The notes under the pieces were generated by a model. That model ran no database searches. It saw only the letters and a program-made list of their open reading frames with translations, and was not told the origin of the DNA. The position numbers were made by a program, and so were the translations under genes. A stretch of DNA of 64,000 nucleotides from assembly GCA_026119855.1 (NCBI GenBank), contig JAOWBW010000145.1, forward strand, positions 1,116,001 through 1,180,000, written 5' to 3'. Positions 1-11,283 of the stretch are shown in pieces. How positions within the stretch are numbered: position 1 is the stretch's first letter; each line of letters starts with the position of its first letter. Source of the stretch: Campanula takesimana (Eukaryota > Streptophyta > Magnoliopsida > Asterales > Campanulaceae).

Positions 1-112
1 TATTTACTCTGTTCGTCGCCAGTTGACACGACAGTTGACTTGACACTTGTGAGATCAACTGTACTGTCAAGTGGCTGTTTTCCAGAACAGTCCTAGCCAC
101 ATATTTCTTTCA
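1..112 (+). repeat. 3' end of the 5' LTR of the Sirevirus-like element
   Basis: Matches 5319-5430 with only a few substitutions and ends with TCTTTCA, the inverse of the TGAAAGA that opens the 3' LTR at 4748. The remaining roughly 570 bp of this LTR are outside the window. Confidence 0.9.
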
Positions 113-114
113 AT

Positions 115-126
115 TGGCACCAGAGC
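115..126 (+). other. Primer binding site (initiator tRNA-Met type, variant)
   Basis: TGGCACCAGAGC lies two bases after the LTR end. It differs at two positions from the usual plant copia site TGGTATCAGAGC, which pairs with the 3' end of initiator tRNA-Met. Position right after the LTR supports the call. Confidence 0.75.
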
Positions 127-169
127 CTGGTTTCGACATACTGAGATCGATCTTTTGAAAGTGGTCATT

Positions 170-1740
170 ATGGACTGTACTCATACTCGTAATAAACCGC
201 CTACTCTAGATGGTTCAAACTATACCATTTGGAAGGCAAAGATGATCATGTACATCAAAAACATTGATCATCGTGCTTGGGTCAGTATTCTAGTGGTATA
301 TACATCCCCTACTATGGAATTAGTTGATCCAAAAGCAAAAGCTTCTATTTCTGATGAAGAGAAAAAAAGAAAAGATTTTTGTTCCAAAACCCGAGCAAGA
401 TTGGAATGCGGAAGAAATTGCCCGTGCAAATTTCAATGCAAAGGCAATGGCTGCTATTTCTGATCATGTTGATCACAATCTGTATCGGTTGTTCTCTAAC
501 CATACAGTTGCCAAAAATGCTTGGGACATTTTACAACTTTGTGAAGGGTCTGATAGTGTCAAACAAACTAAATTAAGGAGATTGATGACAGAGTTTGAAA
601 ATTTAAGAATGGGAGAAGATGAAACTATTCAAGACTATTTTGCTAAATTAATGGATATTTCAAATGAATCCTTTGCATTAGGAGAATCCATATCCAATGC
701 AAGGTTGGTTAGTAAATTTTTAAAAACTCTCCCAGAAAAATTTAACATCAAAATCTCTGTCATTGAAGAAACTTGTGATACTCGGACCGTGAGTCTTGAA
801 AAAGGTTCTAAGTATTCTTACTACGTTTGAATTGAACCTAGAAGTGCAAAAAACCAGCAAAGTAAATTCAATTGTTCTTGCTAGTGCTCTTACAGTGTCC
901 GAAGATCTTGTAGAATTATCAAAGGATATCAAACTTAGAGGAAGATGAATGTGACTTGATCAATCAAAAATTCAACAAAATGTTGAACAAAAAACGTTAA
1001 CAAAAGTTTCCTAATAAGGTTACTGCTTCTTCCCCTAAGATTGAATCATTGAAGAAAGAAACAAGTAAGAACAAATTTTTTTCTGAAAACAAAAGATCTA
1101 TTGAGTCCGTTCAGTGTAGAGCGTGTTTAGGATTTGGACACTATGCCAATGAGTGTGCTAACACACTCAAAAAGAGAGGGATGAGTTTTTCTGCAAGCTT
1201 AAGTGATTCAAATGATGACGATCAGACAGCAAACCTGTCATTTTTACGATCATCACAATCCTCCCTTTCTGACAGTGAATCTGATAGTGAGGATGTACTG
1301 TCAACTGACAGCATAACTGACTACTCAGATGGTGCTAACATGTATACCTATTTTAACTCCACTTCTGCAGGTGAATCTGAAGAATCCAATCAGGAGGAAG
1401 AGGATAGTGCCACGTATGAGGACCTCCACAATACATACGTTGAGTTGTTTGCAGAATGGTCCAAACGAATGGATCAACTCAAGGAGTTCAAGAAGGTCAA
1501 TGAAAAACTCACCTCTGATAATCTGAAATTAAAAGCTGAGAATGAGAGGTTGTCAAGTGAAAGTGATACTCAAAAGGACTCCATAGCTAGGTTAGAAGTC
1601 ATGCTTACCAAAAAAGACAATGAGTGTGAGAAATATAAAAGCAATCTTGAAAAGAAACCATTACACTCAATAAACTTAACAATGGCAAGGCTAAATTGGA
1701 AGAGGTTCTGAATATGGGGAACCAAGGAAAATAGGGTTTA
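170..1740 (+). pseudogene. Copia gag (broken by frameshifts)
   Basis: A likely start codon at 170 follows the PBS. The opening frame contains LDGSNYTIWKAKM, the usual N-terminal gag motif of copia elements, then shifts near 330-460 into a second frame carrying the UBN2-type capsid region (NHTVAKNAWDIL, LRMGEDETIQDYFAKL) to about 830. From 1049 to 1711 a third open stretch has a zinc knuckle CRACLGFGHYANEC (CX2CX4HX4C), a serine/aspartate-rich acidic region and a leucine-rich coiled coil (roughly residues 125-210 of that stretch). Long gag with coiled coil is a Sirevirus trait. Several frameshifts and stops make it non-functional as read. Confidence 0.82.
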
Positions 1741-1755
1741 GGCTATGGAGATCCA

Positions 1756-2452
1756 GTGTTTGTTAAGGAAGGTGAGGGCACTTCGAAAAACAATGAGAGA
1801 TTTAATGTTAATCACGTGTCTCCTCATAAAAACAGAAGAAATAGAAAAAGGAGATACGTGTGTCACCATTGTTTTGCCCCTGGACATATACGTCCATTTT
1901 GTTACAGGTTGAAACAGGAACTTGGCTTGGAGAAGAACAGCGGCCACCTGACAGGACAGTTGTGGGCACATTTGGATTCACAACTGCCCAGTCAACTGCA
2001 GTCTGCTCCAAAAGCCACATGGGTAAGAAAGGACACTCTAAAGTGTCAAGTGGTGTTTACCTCCTTCAAGATCAGTGTGGAAAGAGCCTGGTACTTTGAT
2101 AGTGGCTGCTCCCGCCACATGACTGGCTCTCTTGAGCATTTCAAAGACTATGAAGCCTTTAAAGGTGGAAAAGTCAATTTTGGTGGAGGTGCTCAAGGTG
2201 AGGTAATTGGCAAAGTTACGCTGAATGTTAATGGTTTTTCCTAACTTGCATAATGTCTTGCATGTTGATGGGTTAAAGGCAAACCTAATTAGCATAAGCC
2301 AATTATGTGATGATGATCTACATGTCAAGTTTGATAAGAAGATCTGTGAGGTCTTCGATGATTCAAACAGATGTGTTCTGAAAGGTGTAAGATCCTCTGA
2401 TCATTGTTACAAGTTGATTGAAAATCATTCATGTTTTAACTTAATTTTTTGA
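1756..2452 (+). pseudogene. Copia second zinc motif and aspartic protease
   Basis: The open stretch 1756-2244 has a second CCHC-like motif (CHHCFAPGHIRPFC) and the protease signature WYFDSGCSRHMTG, where DSG is the catalytic triplet. A frameshift near 2235 leads into 2225-2452, which continues the region after the protease (NVLHVDGLKANLISISQL). In intact relatives a GAG-pre-integrase domain and integrase follow; here the sequence jumps straight to the acidic hinge before reverse transcriptase, so integrase is deleted. Confidence 0.82.
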
Positions 2453-3298
2453 TAATGCTCCTGATCCTTTTGTCAATTGTGTTGAGAATTGTATTACAGG
2501 TTGCACTTGGGAGCCTGAACAGATTAATGATGAATCAGAACAGAAGAGTACAAAAGAATCTGCAGATTTAACACGTGTGAGGTCAGTTGACAGACCAGTT
2601 AACAGACCAGATGAACAGTCAACTGCCATGACAGATGGTCAGACAGCAGCAGATTCAAGTTCAGATTCTGAAATCAATGATGATCATGAAAGCAGAGGAT
2701 CTGATGCTACTGCAAGGATACAGGGAGATCATCTAACTTCCCAGGTCATTGGGGGAGTGGATGAAGGAATAAAAACAAGAGGGAAACAAATAAATTACCG
2801 GGAATTAACCGGTTTGGTATGCATGCAATCCGCGTACCATCAGGTAAGCTCTTGTTGTTTCGTTGCTAATTTTGAGCATGATGATGAGTCAGAAACTTTA
2901 AAAGTTAATAATTGGACCAATGTCATGCAAGAGGAAGTGGTAAAATTTGAAAGGAACGATATTATGTTCTTGGTTCGTAGGCTATCTAATGAATATAAGG
3001 GAGTTGTTACTTGTTGTACTCAATTGTTGAGGGTGGACCAAATAATCAAGGATTATGGTCTTAGAAGTGAAACCTTGACTGTATTTTGTGATAGCTTAAG
3101 TTCCTAGAATATTGCCAAGAATTCGGTACAACATTGCCTAACAAAGCACATAGATATTATGCATCATTTTATTAGAGATCTCGTTGAACAAAAAATCATT
3201 ACTCTAGAACATGTAATCACAACGGATCAACTTGATGATATCTTTACCAAGGCTTTGGATTTCGAGAGATTTTCTCTCGGACTGTGTGATACCAGTTG
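2453..3298 (+). pseudogene. Copia pol remnant: hinge, start of RT, and end of RNase H
   Basis: The 2577-3107 frame begins with an acidic Ser/Asp-rich hinge, then has MQEEVVKFERND, the conserved lead-in to copia reverse transcriptase. It is fused within about 20 residues to LRVDQIIKDYGL and VFCDSLSS from the end of RNase H. A TAG interrupts at about 3105, after which KHIDIMHHFIRDLVE and DIFTKALD complete the RNase H tail to about 3298. The whole RT palm, including the YVDD box, is missing by internal deletion. Confidence 0.82.
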
Positions 3299-4590
3299 AC
3301 TGCACAAGTGTGCAGACAACTGACTGCATAACTGTATAATTGTATATTACAGTCACACAAAAAAAATAGTATAGATTGCATCCATCTTTGCACGATTGTC
3401 TCTTATGACCACTTGGTCTCCTTCAGTTCCTTGACTCCGAGCTTTGACCCTTGAATGTGAGACCCTTCTTAACCTGATAATGAAAATTGTCTTGTTAATT
3501 CCTTCGTGTTGTTTATCATGGAGTGGGCACTCAATCTAAGGTTGCGGGGAAAACAAGCTGACTCCAATCTTTGAAGTTACTACTCATTTAGTCAATGTGC
3601 TGACATGTATTCATACATAACTTGAGAATCAGTGTAACACTGTATTGTGAGAGTGAAAAGCTCATCCCCGTAACTGATTCATAAGTCATAAGCCTTCAAA
3701 GGGAGTGTTCTAGAGGCTGCATGATTGAAGGTGAATCTCATTGAATTCTTGTGAGTTGAACCCGAGTCATGAACTGAGTTGATATTACTATGTCACACCA
3801 AAATTGAGACAATCTTCACTTGTGTGTTTAGGCATAATTTTTCAAAGTTTTTTTTTCTCCTTGGTATTTCCTTCGGCAAATTGAATTGTTGTTCTTATGT
3901 GTTAAAGATTGATGTTTTTCATGTGATTAACGATAATTTAATGGCGTGATGTTCAAGTTTCATTGTGCAGTTGGTGAAAATTATGGTACATTGTGGATAA
4001 ATGGATTCTGTTGAATTTGGCAAGTTCTAATTCTGGGACGGACAATTTATCATAAAACATGGAAAAAGTTTGAATTTTAAAATCAAAATTCTTGTTTGTT
4101 TTGGAATTTAAATGGGTACTCGAGTTCTTAGGAAGAATCACTGTCCTCCCTTGATATTTCCTCCATGTCGAATCTGGTTGTGAATTATGGTTAGTATATC
4201 TTCTTCCTCGTGCTTTCTAGCTTCATTTCTCTCATCTCATCTTGTTCATATTCTGCAAATGCTCACTCTCTAACATTTTTGCAGATAAATCCGAGAATTC
4301 AGGAGAAACTCTAAGTGATTATGTGTGACACAAAATGATTGTTTGCCATTGCTCTGATCAAGCTCATGCATTTTTGTTGTTAAGCATCCAGCTGGTGCTA
4401 AGCAACTTGTTCATGCAACTGTGCGGACAACTGGACAGTCAACTGTACAGTCAATTGTACAGTCAACTGGTAAGTCATCTGGTAAGTCTGCAGAACTCGC
4501 TGGTCTATAAAGGTTTGATGCGATGTGAGTTGAGAATTATGATGCTCTTAGAGGTATTTTTGTTGGGGAGATTCTTATTTAGGGGGAGTG
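3299..4590 (+). other. Non-coding 3' region of the Sirevirus-like element
   Basis: About 1.3 kb between pol and the purine tracts with no convincing gene. Short open frames (for example 4335-4637) look fortuitous. It contains repeated CAGTCAACTG-type words at 4425-4480 that also occur in the LTR and in the coding part. Sireviruses often have extra sequence, sometimes env-like, in this place; no env-like protein is visible here. Confidence 0.6.
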
Positions 4591-4747
4591 GAAAATATTC
4601 ACAATTTTCTTTCTTTGAGTTTGATGGTTCTTCATAAAAAGGGGGAGAAAGATGTGTTCTAGGGGGAGTAGAATCCAATGTACAAATTCAGGGGGAGAGA
4701 TTATTGTTTTGGATGTTTTGATCGGAACCACAAAGATAGGGGAAGAT
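4575..4747 (+). other. Polypurine tract array (AGGGGGAG repeated)
   Basis: AGGGGGAG occurs at about 4580, 4638, 4660 and 4690, with a final AGGGGAAGAT just before the LTR at 4748. A single polypurine tract primes plus-strand synthesis in ordinary LTR elements. Multiple copies of this octamer upstream of the 3' LTR are a known hallmark of Sireviruses. Confidence 0.8.
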
Positions 4748-5430
4748 TGAAAGAGTATGAAATACTCTTATGATTTATTTTGAATCTTTGTGATTCTGAT
4801 TTATTTAATGTATATATTTAGAGTTTATTTAATTTAGGAATTATGTGTATCTTTAGTTTAATTTAATTATAGTTTAATAATTGTTTATTTTAGGATATTG
4901 ATTTTGATTTAGTTGACTAACATACTAATGTTTATCTTTGGTAAGTTAGGGTTTTGTGTTATAGGTAAGGAAGGACTCTCAACAAGGAATGATTGATTGA
5001 TTGCCAACCAAGATTTCTCCACGCCAAGGACTCTAAAATGCGTGGTCTATAAGATGGTGATCTCAATCAGTCCATAACATGCTTTGACAAAATTATTTAG
5101 AGAGAGTTCTGATTGTTCTTGAAGTTCTTATTCATTAAGAGTTCAAGTATTTGTATGTTTAGTCTATTCAAGATAGAATAGGTTTTGATCTTTTAATTGT
5201 TTTTGTTTCTTTCATTGTCTTGTATTCTGCAAGACCTTTTGATTAATGAAAGTTTTCCAGCAAGGAATTTCTTGCTGAAGTGTTTATTCTGAGTTTGATT
5301 TTATTCCGCTGCAATTTTTATTTACTCTGTTCGTCGCCAGTTGACACGACAGTTGACTTGACACTTATGAGATCAACTGTACTGTCAAGTGGCTGTTTTC
5401 CATAACAGTCCTAGCCACATATTTCTTTCA
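4748..5430 (+). repeat. 3' LTR of the Sirevirus-like element
   Basis: Starts TGAAAGA and ends TCTTTCA, a 7-bp perfect inverted terminal repeat, right after a purine tract. Length 683 bp. The last 112 bp match window positions 1-112. Confidence 0.88.
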
Positions 5431-5996
5431 CATTAATTTGTGTCTCCACCCTTTAGTCAAATCGCATTTACAATTTTGCTTTAAAATTCTCATTCTCTGT
5501 AGACCCGCTTTGCTGGACTTGACATCGTGGAGAGGAAGAGGAAAGGTGAAATTGAAAACCCCAGAAAATTTGAGACGGTGGAGGAGATTTGGTGGAAGAG
5601 AGATGTTTTTGAGATAAGAGATGGGAGAGAAAGGGAATGGGACTTGGGGGAAAAGAGAATTTTGAGAAGAGATGAGAGAAAGGAAAAGGGCAATTCTGTC
5701 CCTCAATACAAAAAATACTAAGAACGACAATTATTTAGGAACACGATTTGAAGGCTAAAACGTCAATTATTTAGGAACGGAGGGAGTAGTTTTTTTCTAT
5801 ATCACCCTCACTTAATAAGACCTTGCCCTCTAAACATAAATAGCGTTAGAAACTCGATGCAAAAAGCATTTAATATACCTAATCCGAAATTCAATGTATT
5901 TGAAGAACTTAATTAAACATTTATGAACCTAATCCGAAATATACCTATAAAAGAAATTTATATGTTTAGATAAACCCACTCCACTCAACAATTCTC
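5431..5996. other. Intergenic; remnant of a MITE terminus
   Basis: No gene recognised; purine-rich open frames at 5527-5721 look like low-complexity shadows. At 5774-5787 the sequence GGAACGGAGGGAGTA is the typical end of a Stowaway/mariner-like MITE. A matching CTCCCTCCG start is not visible to the left, so it may have been lost where the retrotransposon inserted. AATTATTTAGGAAC is repeated at about 5730 and 5765. Confidence 0.45.
5946..5953 (+). promoter_or_regulatory. TATA box candidate for the small secreted-peptide frame
   Basis: TATAAAAG lies 74 bp before the ATG at 6027, a normal plant spacing for a short leader. The motif is common in AT-rich DNA, so the call rests on its position before an open frame with a signal peptide. 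Confidence 0.35.
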
Positions 5997-6026
5997 TTGT
6001 TTCCAACATTAGTCATATATCAAAAA

Positions 6027-6239
6027 ATGAAATATCTCAACAGACTCGTCCTCATTATCGCGCTTTCATTAGACATGGGTGCCACATTAGTGGTACCAAG
6101 GCTAGCCTCTAGAAGCATATATGAAGCACATGTTTCGATTCCACCCATGGCCGAACCTGTTGGATTCAAGACTCAAAGCCCACCCCCTCCCTCTAAACAC
6201 TATTGTATCGTGGAATATTGTGACGATGATGGACATTAG
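6027..6239 (+). CDS. Candidate small secreted peptide precursor (70 aa), family not recognised
   Basis: The 70-codon frame starts MKYLNRLVLIIALSLDMGA: a basic residue near the start followed by a hydrophobic core, as in an N-terminal signal peptide. The rest is short and polar with a proline run (QSPPPPSKHYC at about 50-60), two cysteines (60 and 65) and an acidic end. This matches the general layout of plant peptide-hormone precursors, but I do not see a CLE, CEP, PSY, PSK or RALF motif. A frame-matching upstream Met at 5997 would spoil the signal peptide, so I chose 6027. It could also be a chance frame: it is short, and no homologue was tested. Confidence 0.4.
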   Translation: MKYLNRLVLIIALSLDMGATLVVPRLASRSIYEAHVSIPPMAEPVGFKTQSPPPPSKHYCIVEYCDDDGH

Positions 6240-6848
6240 TGAGGATGAGTGACCAATGTTTTCGATGTACTATCGCGTTTGTTACTATAGATGCAATGTA
6301 CAACATAATTAAAAAAAAGTATTTGTTACTTGATTTCATATAATGCAGTCTATTATTGTTCACCCAAAAGGGGTTAGAAAAGGTTTACGTAAATGTCAAT
6401 GTGTATCCTTGTTAGCACCCACATAAGAAGAAAAAGACTCATACCAGTTAGATACATTAACATCTATTAAGAAGAACACTAACACTGGTTAGCTCACACA
6501 CTTATCTTCAACCCAGTACCGCCACTGCCGTCCATACCCCCACCACCACATTACCTTAGCAACAATCCTTATAAAATCAGCATTCCTCCATTAAACCTCA
6601 TCCCCTCATAGAATACTCTACCAAGCCACTAAAATTTCTTCAAAGCACGTTAGAGATCACCATTCCTAACAAGTGAAAATTTAAATCAACAAAATTAAAG
6701 GGAAAATACAATCGAACAAACAAACTATAAATCAAAGAATCTTTCAGCAAACCAAAACGATCCAAACAAATACAAACATCCACAAAACTAGTCATTTCCC
6801 TAGATTTTGAAATGCGATTTGATTTATTTTCCAAACTTTACCATGGAT
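6240..6848. other. Intergenic, nothing recognised
   Basis: AT-rich sequence without a convincing open frame, terminal repeat or RNA gene. Only a short minus-strand frame (6640-6834) without recognisable motifs is present. Confidence 0.5.
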
Positions 6849-6853
6849 GTTAT

Positions 6854-8384
6854 TGTTGGGTTTCCTTATAACATGCGCAGCGGAATTAAGCATTTAAAAT
6901 TTCATGAAACCCAAAGCCCATCGATCAATTCATATGATTAAGTCAAATACATGCATAATGAATACTAGAATATTAACCCTTGATGCCTTTGATTTTGCAA
7001 CCTTGAATCTTGGTGGAGACTAGAAAGCTTGATCACGAACAAAATCAGGAACACGAACTTTGAAGATGATAAGCTTCACCCTCTATCGGTATCCACACCA
7101 CGAACGAATATCAAGAACACTTGATCTTGGTTGCTAGACCGAATTGTGAAACACGCTTTCACAATTATAAGAACTATATGGAATTAATATGTGATGTTCT
7201 TGTTCTTCAATCTAAGGATCTCTTAGAATAAGAAATAACTCTCTCAAAAACTCTTTGGAGGCTTACACAAAATTATGGACTGATTAGGGCAACTAGAGGG
7301 TGTTTAAATACTTGTTTAACCTATTCCAAATAGGTAACAAGTGACTAAACCCGCAAAAAAACGGAACATGAAAATCCCAGGCCGAAACCGATTAGGTCCG
7401 CCCGGGTAGCTAAGGGAGTCCGACCGGATCAGACAGGAGGTCTGACCGGGTACACTAAGGGGTCCGGCTGGATCCAAGCATGGTCTGACCGGGTCCTTTA
7501 GGTGGTCCGCCCGGACCCTCCCCTTTTCCACTTTTCTCCTCTAAAGTCCTAATATTCCTCGAAGGCCATTCGACCCAAATTCCAATTAATTCCTTTACGA
7601 TTCGTTCTATTTGTGTGTGACCCTATAAGATTACACTAAGTTGGCAATGGGTTCAAACATGAATCCATAAGATATGATTAGGTTCTAGCAAACCGTCATA
7701 CCTACCCAAATAGTGAAACTATATACAAGTTCGCATTCTTTTATAGAACATGTCACAATCCCTTTGTCCACGATGTCATTGAACACAAGTCATGGTCAAC
7801 AAGTCAACTTGTATTGTTCAATACTTTCTCGATACCGAATATGTTGATAATCCAAATGACATTGATCCAATCAATTCACTTGAGTTTGGCCAAACATTTC
7901 ATCAACATCATTCTACGAGGGGCCCAAGCTTGACATCTCTCCGAAGAGGGACAAATTCAACTTAGCTTATTATTCTTCCCTACGTGAATCCGATTATGCC
8001 AATCATACCCTTTATAACTTCCTGGTTAAAGGTAGCGTTTGAATATGTCAAACATAATGTTCATCAAGTGGAAGACTATATTAACTTCTTGTCTAAGGAT
8101 TCAAATGACATAACTAATATGAGATCTATATACGACATAGACCATGATATAAATCTCATAAAGCGGGTCATGTCCAGTACCTTGTTCCAAACAAGTACCC
8201 ATAAATCTAACATGATCATCCCATGATCATTTAGCCTTTATACTAGTGCTTCACAAGTACTAGGGACAGAGATTATTATAAGTAAAAATGAACAACAATA
8301 ATAATCAAACATCTCTTTGTTAATATGAATAAGATGATTACAAACAGCTTTTAAATAAACGTGCCTAGGGCACCAACACTAACA
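6854..8384. repeat. Solo LTR with 5-bp target duplication GTTAT
   Basis: The block starts TGTTGGG and ends CTAACA, is 1531 bp long, and is flanked by GTTAT at 6849-6853 and 8385-8389. It has no retroelement coding inside and no partner copy in the window, as expected after recombination between two LTRs of one insertion. Terminal inversion is only TGTT/AACA. The stretch with ATGCGCAGCGGAATTAAG near its start resembles LTRs I associate with copia elements, but that assignment is uncertain. Short frames inside are not considered genes. Confidence 0.7.
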
Positions 8385-8649
8385 GTTATAATTTAAGAGA
8401 TGCAATAATGAGCGATAATGGAGAGATGATCTCACATTCTTTGAACATCAAAGGATAGGTGAAGAATATCTAATTCTGATATTATTAGGAAGAGGATACA
8501 AATGAATGGTTCTGAGTAACCAATCTAGATTCCATTGGGCGTCTAGGAGTCGGGTTTGTTGCTAGTCACCAAGGGAAAGACGAATTGAGCTTTCCATTAA
8601 AAGTCCTTCCCCAACTAGTCAATCCCTATATAATAAAAATGATGCGTGC
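8385..8649. other. Unassigned sequence, possibly internal region of the gypsy fragment
   Basis: No motif recognised. It lies downstream of the minus-strand gag and may be more of that element or older flanking DNA. Confidence 0.35.
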
Positions 8650-9893
8650 GCTTTTCCAAGTGCTAGAGCTGCCTGATTTTAGTCTCTAGTTTCTTCATGA
8701 AAGCAGCTTGTTGCTTCTCTCTTTTTTGTTGCTCCAACTTCATTTATTGTTGCTCTTGCCTCACTAATACAATCATCTCCTCCAACTGTGACTTTGGCTG
8801 TTGCTCAAAATTCCCCTGTGGGGGGTGAAGGATGGAGAGGTTTATATTGCTAAAATTGGTTACCTTGATTACCATGGTTACCTTGGTTACATCTCCATGA
8901 GAAATTAGGATGGTTCCTCCACTCCGGATTGTATGCGTTTGAGAATGGACTATGTTGACGCTGCCTTGAAGGGTACCCTTGCATGACATTTACCTGTTCA
9001 GAAGAAGTACCAAGCTGTGTACAACTAGGAAAATAATTAGAAGCATGAGAAAAAAACACATAGTGAGCATGCTTCTTGTGGACCATTAGAAGTGAGTGCA
9101 GTGAATTGTGAACAAAGCATATCAAATTTCTGATTTAACTAAGTCATTTGCCTATTTGTCTCATCAATAACACTCACACACGCACTCCCTTATCTTTACC
9201 CATAGTACTCTTTTGTTGAGTGTTAGTTCCCAACATTTCAAGTAACGCTTGAGCTTCAGTTGGGGTTTTAAATCCTAAGTTGCCCCTGCTGCATTGTCAA
9301 CCATGGTCTGACTAACCGAATTCAAGCCATCATAAAAGGTTTGTGCAAACCCCACTATTTTCTGTCTCATGGTGGCCAATAGGTGGTAGGCATAATATTT
9401 GTGCAAGAATTTGAAGTTTGTCCTAAGTTGTGATACTACAGGGGGCTAACATCATGAACCAAGTCTTGGCCGCCCCTTTCATGGAGTAGGGGAAACATTT
9501 CAATTTTAAATATTCTATTGTTGCTCCTGATTTCAGTGGGAAGTGTGACACTATCATCACGTATTCCTTAATGAAGGTCAAGGCATCCACATACGGTAGC
9601 CCATTAAAGGTGGGAAACATGTTAAAATATTGTCCATTGACCTCATACATTTTTGCCCCCTCAGTCAACATAATGCATGAAATTGAGGCATCAATATTAT
9701 GATGAAAGTAATCACCTATGACTGCCTCGGGTGGTACTTCCACCACTCTTTCACCTCTTTCACCATTCCCATTATTACGCCTATTGTCTTCCAGTTCTGC
9801 CATGTGTCTATTTTTATAACTATGCCAATGCAATCTATGAATGTCGCCAATTGAAGATTCCAATGGTGGTTTCATGGATTGATGACCAAACAT
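8650..9893 (-). pseudogene. Ty3/gypsy gag (Athila/Tat-type), broken
   Basis: Reading leftwards, the frame 9893-9423 contains NMFPTFNGLPYVDALTFIKE and LKCFPYSMKGAAKTWFM, the capsid-type motif of Athila/Tat gag proteins. After stops and shifts, 9125-8744 carries PEWRNHPNFSW and glutamine/lysine-rich residues, typical of the region following the gag core in these elements. The start lies about 50 bp beyond the PBS, as expected. No protease, RT or integrase remains, so the element is truncated at its 3' side. Confidence 0.72.
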
Positions 9894-9928
9894 ACACTAC
9901 ATAACACATATTTGTTAATCTAATCAAT

Positions 9929-9946
9929 TCCCCGGCAACGGCGCCA
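9929..9946 (-). other. Primer binding site of the gypsy fragment
   Basis: On the minus strand the sequence reads TGGCGCCGTTGCCGGGGA, the tRNA-Asp-type site common to Athila/Tat elements. It lies next to the LTR end at 9953. Confidence 0.85.
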
Positions 9947-9952
9947 AAAACT

Positions 9953-11283
9953 TGATGGAGAAATTCTCCCTCTAATTAAAAACCCTAGCAAGTGCACTAG
10001 TTATTTGTTGTAGCTATAAGCAATTGCAGGGTATCGAACCACAAGAACTTGAGGGATTAACAAAATGTAAAGCAGAAAAAGTAAATAGGGGTTTTGTTTG
10101 ATTTTTATTTAATCTAATTAAAATACAAATGCAAGTAAATTAAACTAAGAATTAAGGATAACATAATAAAGCAATAATTTGAATTCAGGATTTGACAATA
10201 AGATTCACGGATTAGGTTTCACAATACATTCACTTTATGCTATTTTATTAATGAAGTCATCAATCTAATTCTAGGGTGCATTCACAAATCATGAGTTGGG
10301 ACGGTTTGGTCTGTGATTTGCAACTCCAATATTCATCTTTTATTATACTTCCACTTACGTAAATATAACAATCAAATATTTCATGAAGATCATAAAAATA
10401 TGTGACTCTAGATTCATTCGATTTCAGTTACGTCCTCAATTGGATCTAAGTGGTAAAATAATGGTCAATGTATTGATATCCAAGTATTTTAGGGTCAAAA
10501 GTATCTTTACATATACCTGAAACCCTAGAACAAATTACGTATATTTCACCACTCTAGATTGATATTGAATTAAGAATTAAGACTATAGCATAAGTATCAT
10601 GTATTCCTACTACCGATCCGAAAACCAAAGATTTAGCTACTCATACTCATACTAATTATCGCAAGAAATAAGAAAGAACTCATAAATCATGATATTTATG
10701 CTTGAATAAAAGAGAATCTTCAATCTTCGTTACAACCCTTGAAAACTAAAATAAAGCGTGAATAAAATAAGTGGTTGAAGTTTATGTATATATATACTGG
10801 GGTAGGAATAGGCTTGGAAATAGAAAAATAGGTCAAAAACCTAATCTAATAAGGAAACTGTCAATTGCTAGAACGGGGTAGCGGGCGGCCACCCGTGTCT
10901 GAAGTGTGTGACTTCCCATTATGCCAGTCTGTTATGCGCACTAGGTCGTCTAAATATGTGTTCACCCACCTTATTTATGTGCAGCCTCCTATTGTTTCAG
11001 TCGATTCTGGATTTTTGAGGGTGAGTGAGCGGCCACCCGCCTTAGACATGTGCGGTCACCCGTTCACCTGGACTGATCTTCAACATTTCTTTTCTTTTAT
11101 TCACCACTACAAGTCCATCTCCATTCAAGTCCACTTTTAAGCACCAAATAGACACGTTTCCATTCCTTTTTCCCTATATCCTCCACACTCCATAAATGTC
11201 ATTAAAACACAACATACCCCGAGAAACTAGCACAAAACAAGCTCGAAAGTATATGAATAGGATGCGTAAAAACACATCCATCA
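9953..11283 (-). repeat. 5' LTR of the gypsy (Athila/Tat-type) fragment
   Basis: On + the block starts TGATGG and ends CCATCA, a 6-bp inverted terminal repeat, and abuts the PBS. Length is 1331 bp. Open frames inside, such as 10865-11140, have no recognisable content. Confidence 0.78.

Larger units (their letters stand above)
1..5430 (+). mobile_element. Sirevirus-like Ty1/copia retrotransposon, non-autonomous, 5' LTR truncated by window
   Basis: The first 112 bases recur at 5319-5430, just inside the end of a 683-bp 3' LTR, so the window opens near the end of the 5' LTR. Order on +: LTR end, PBS, gag with zinc knuckle and acidic coiled-coil region, protease, pol remnant ending in RNase H, long non-coding 3' region, purine-tract array, LTR. 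Several AGGGGGAG tracts just before the 3' LTR are typical of Sireviruses. Integrase and nearly all of reverse transcriptase are missing, and the remaining frames are broken, so it could move only with help from another element. Target duplication cannot be checked because the left border lies outside the window. Confidence 0.88.

Noticed and set aside
4335..4637. Frame with repeated SQLYSQL residues
   Set aside because: The peptide repeat only reflects the repeated CAGTCAACTG DNA word, which also occurs in non-coding parts of the element.
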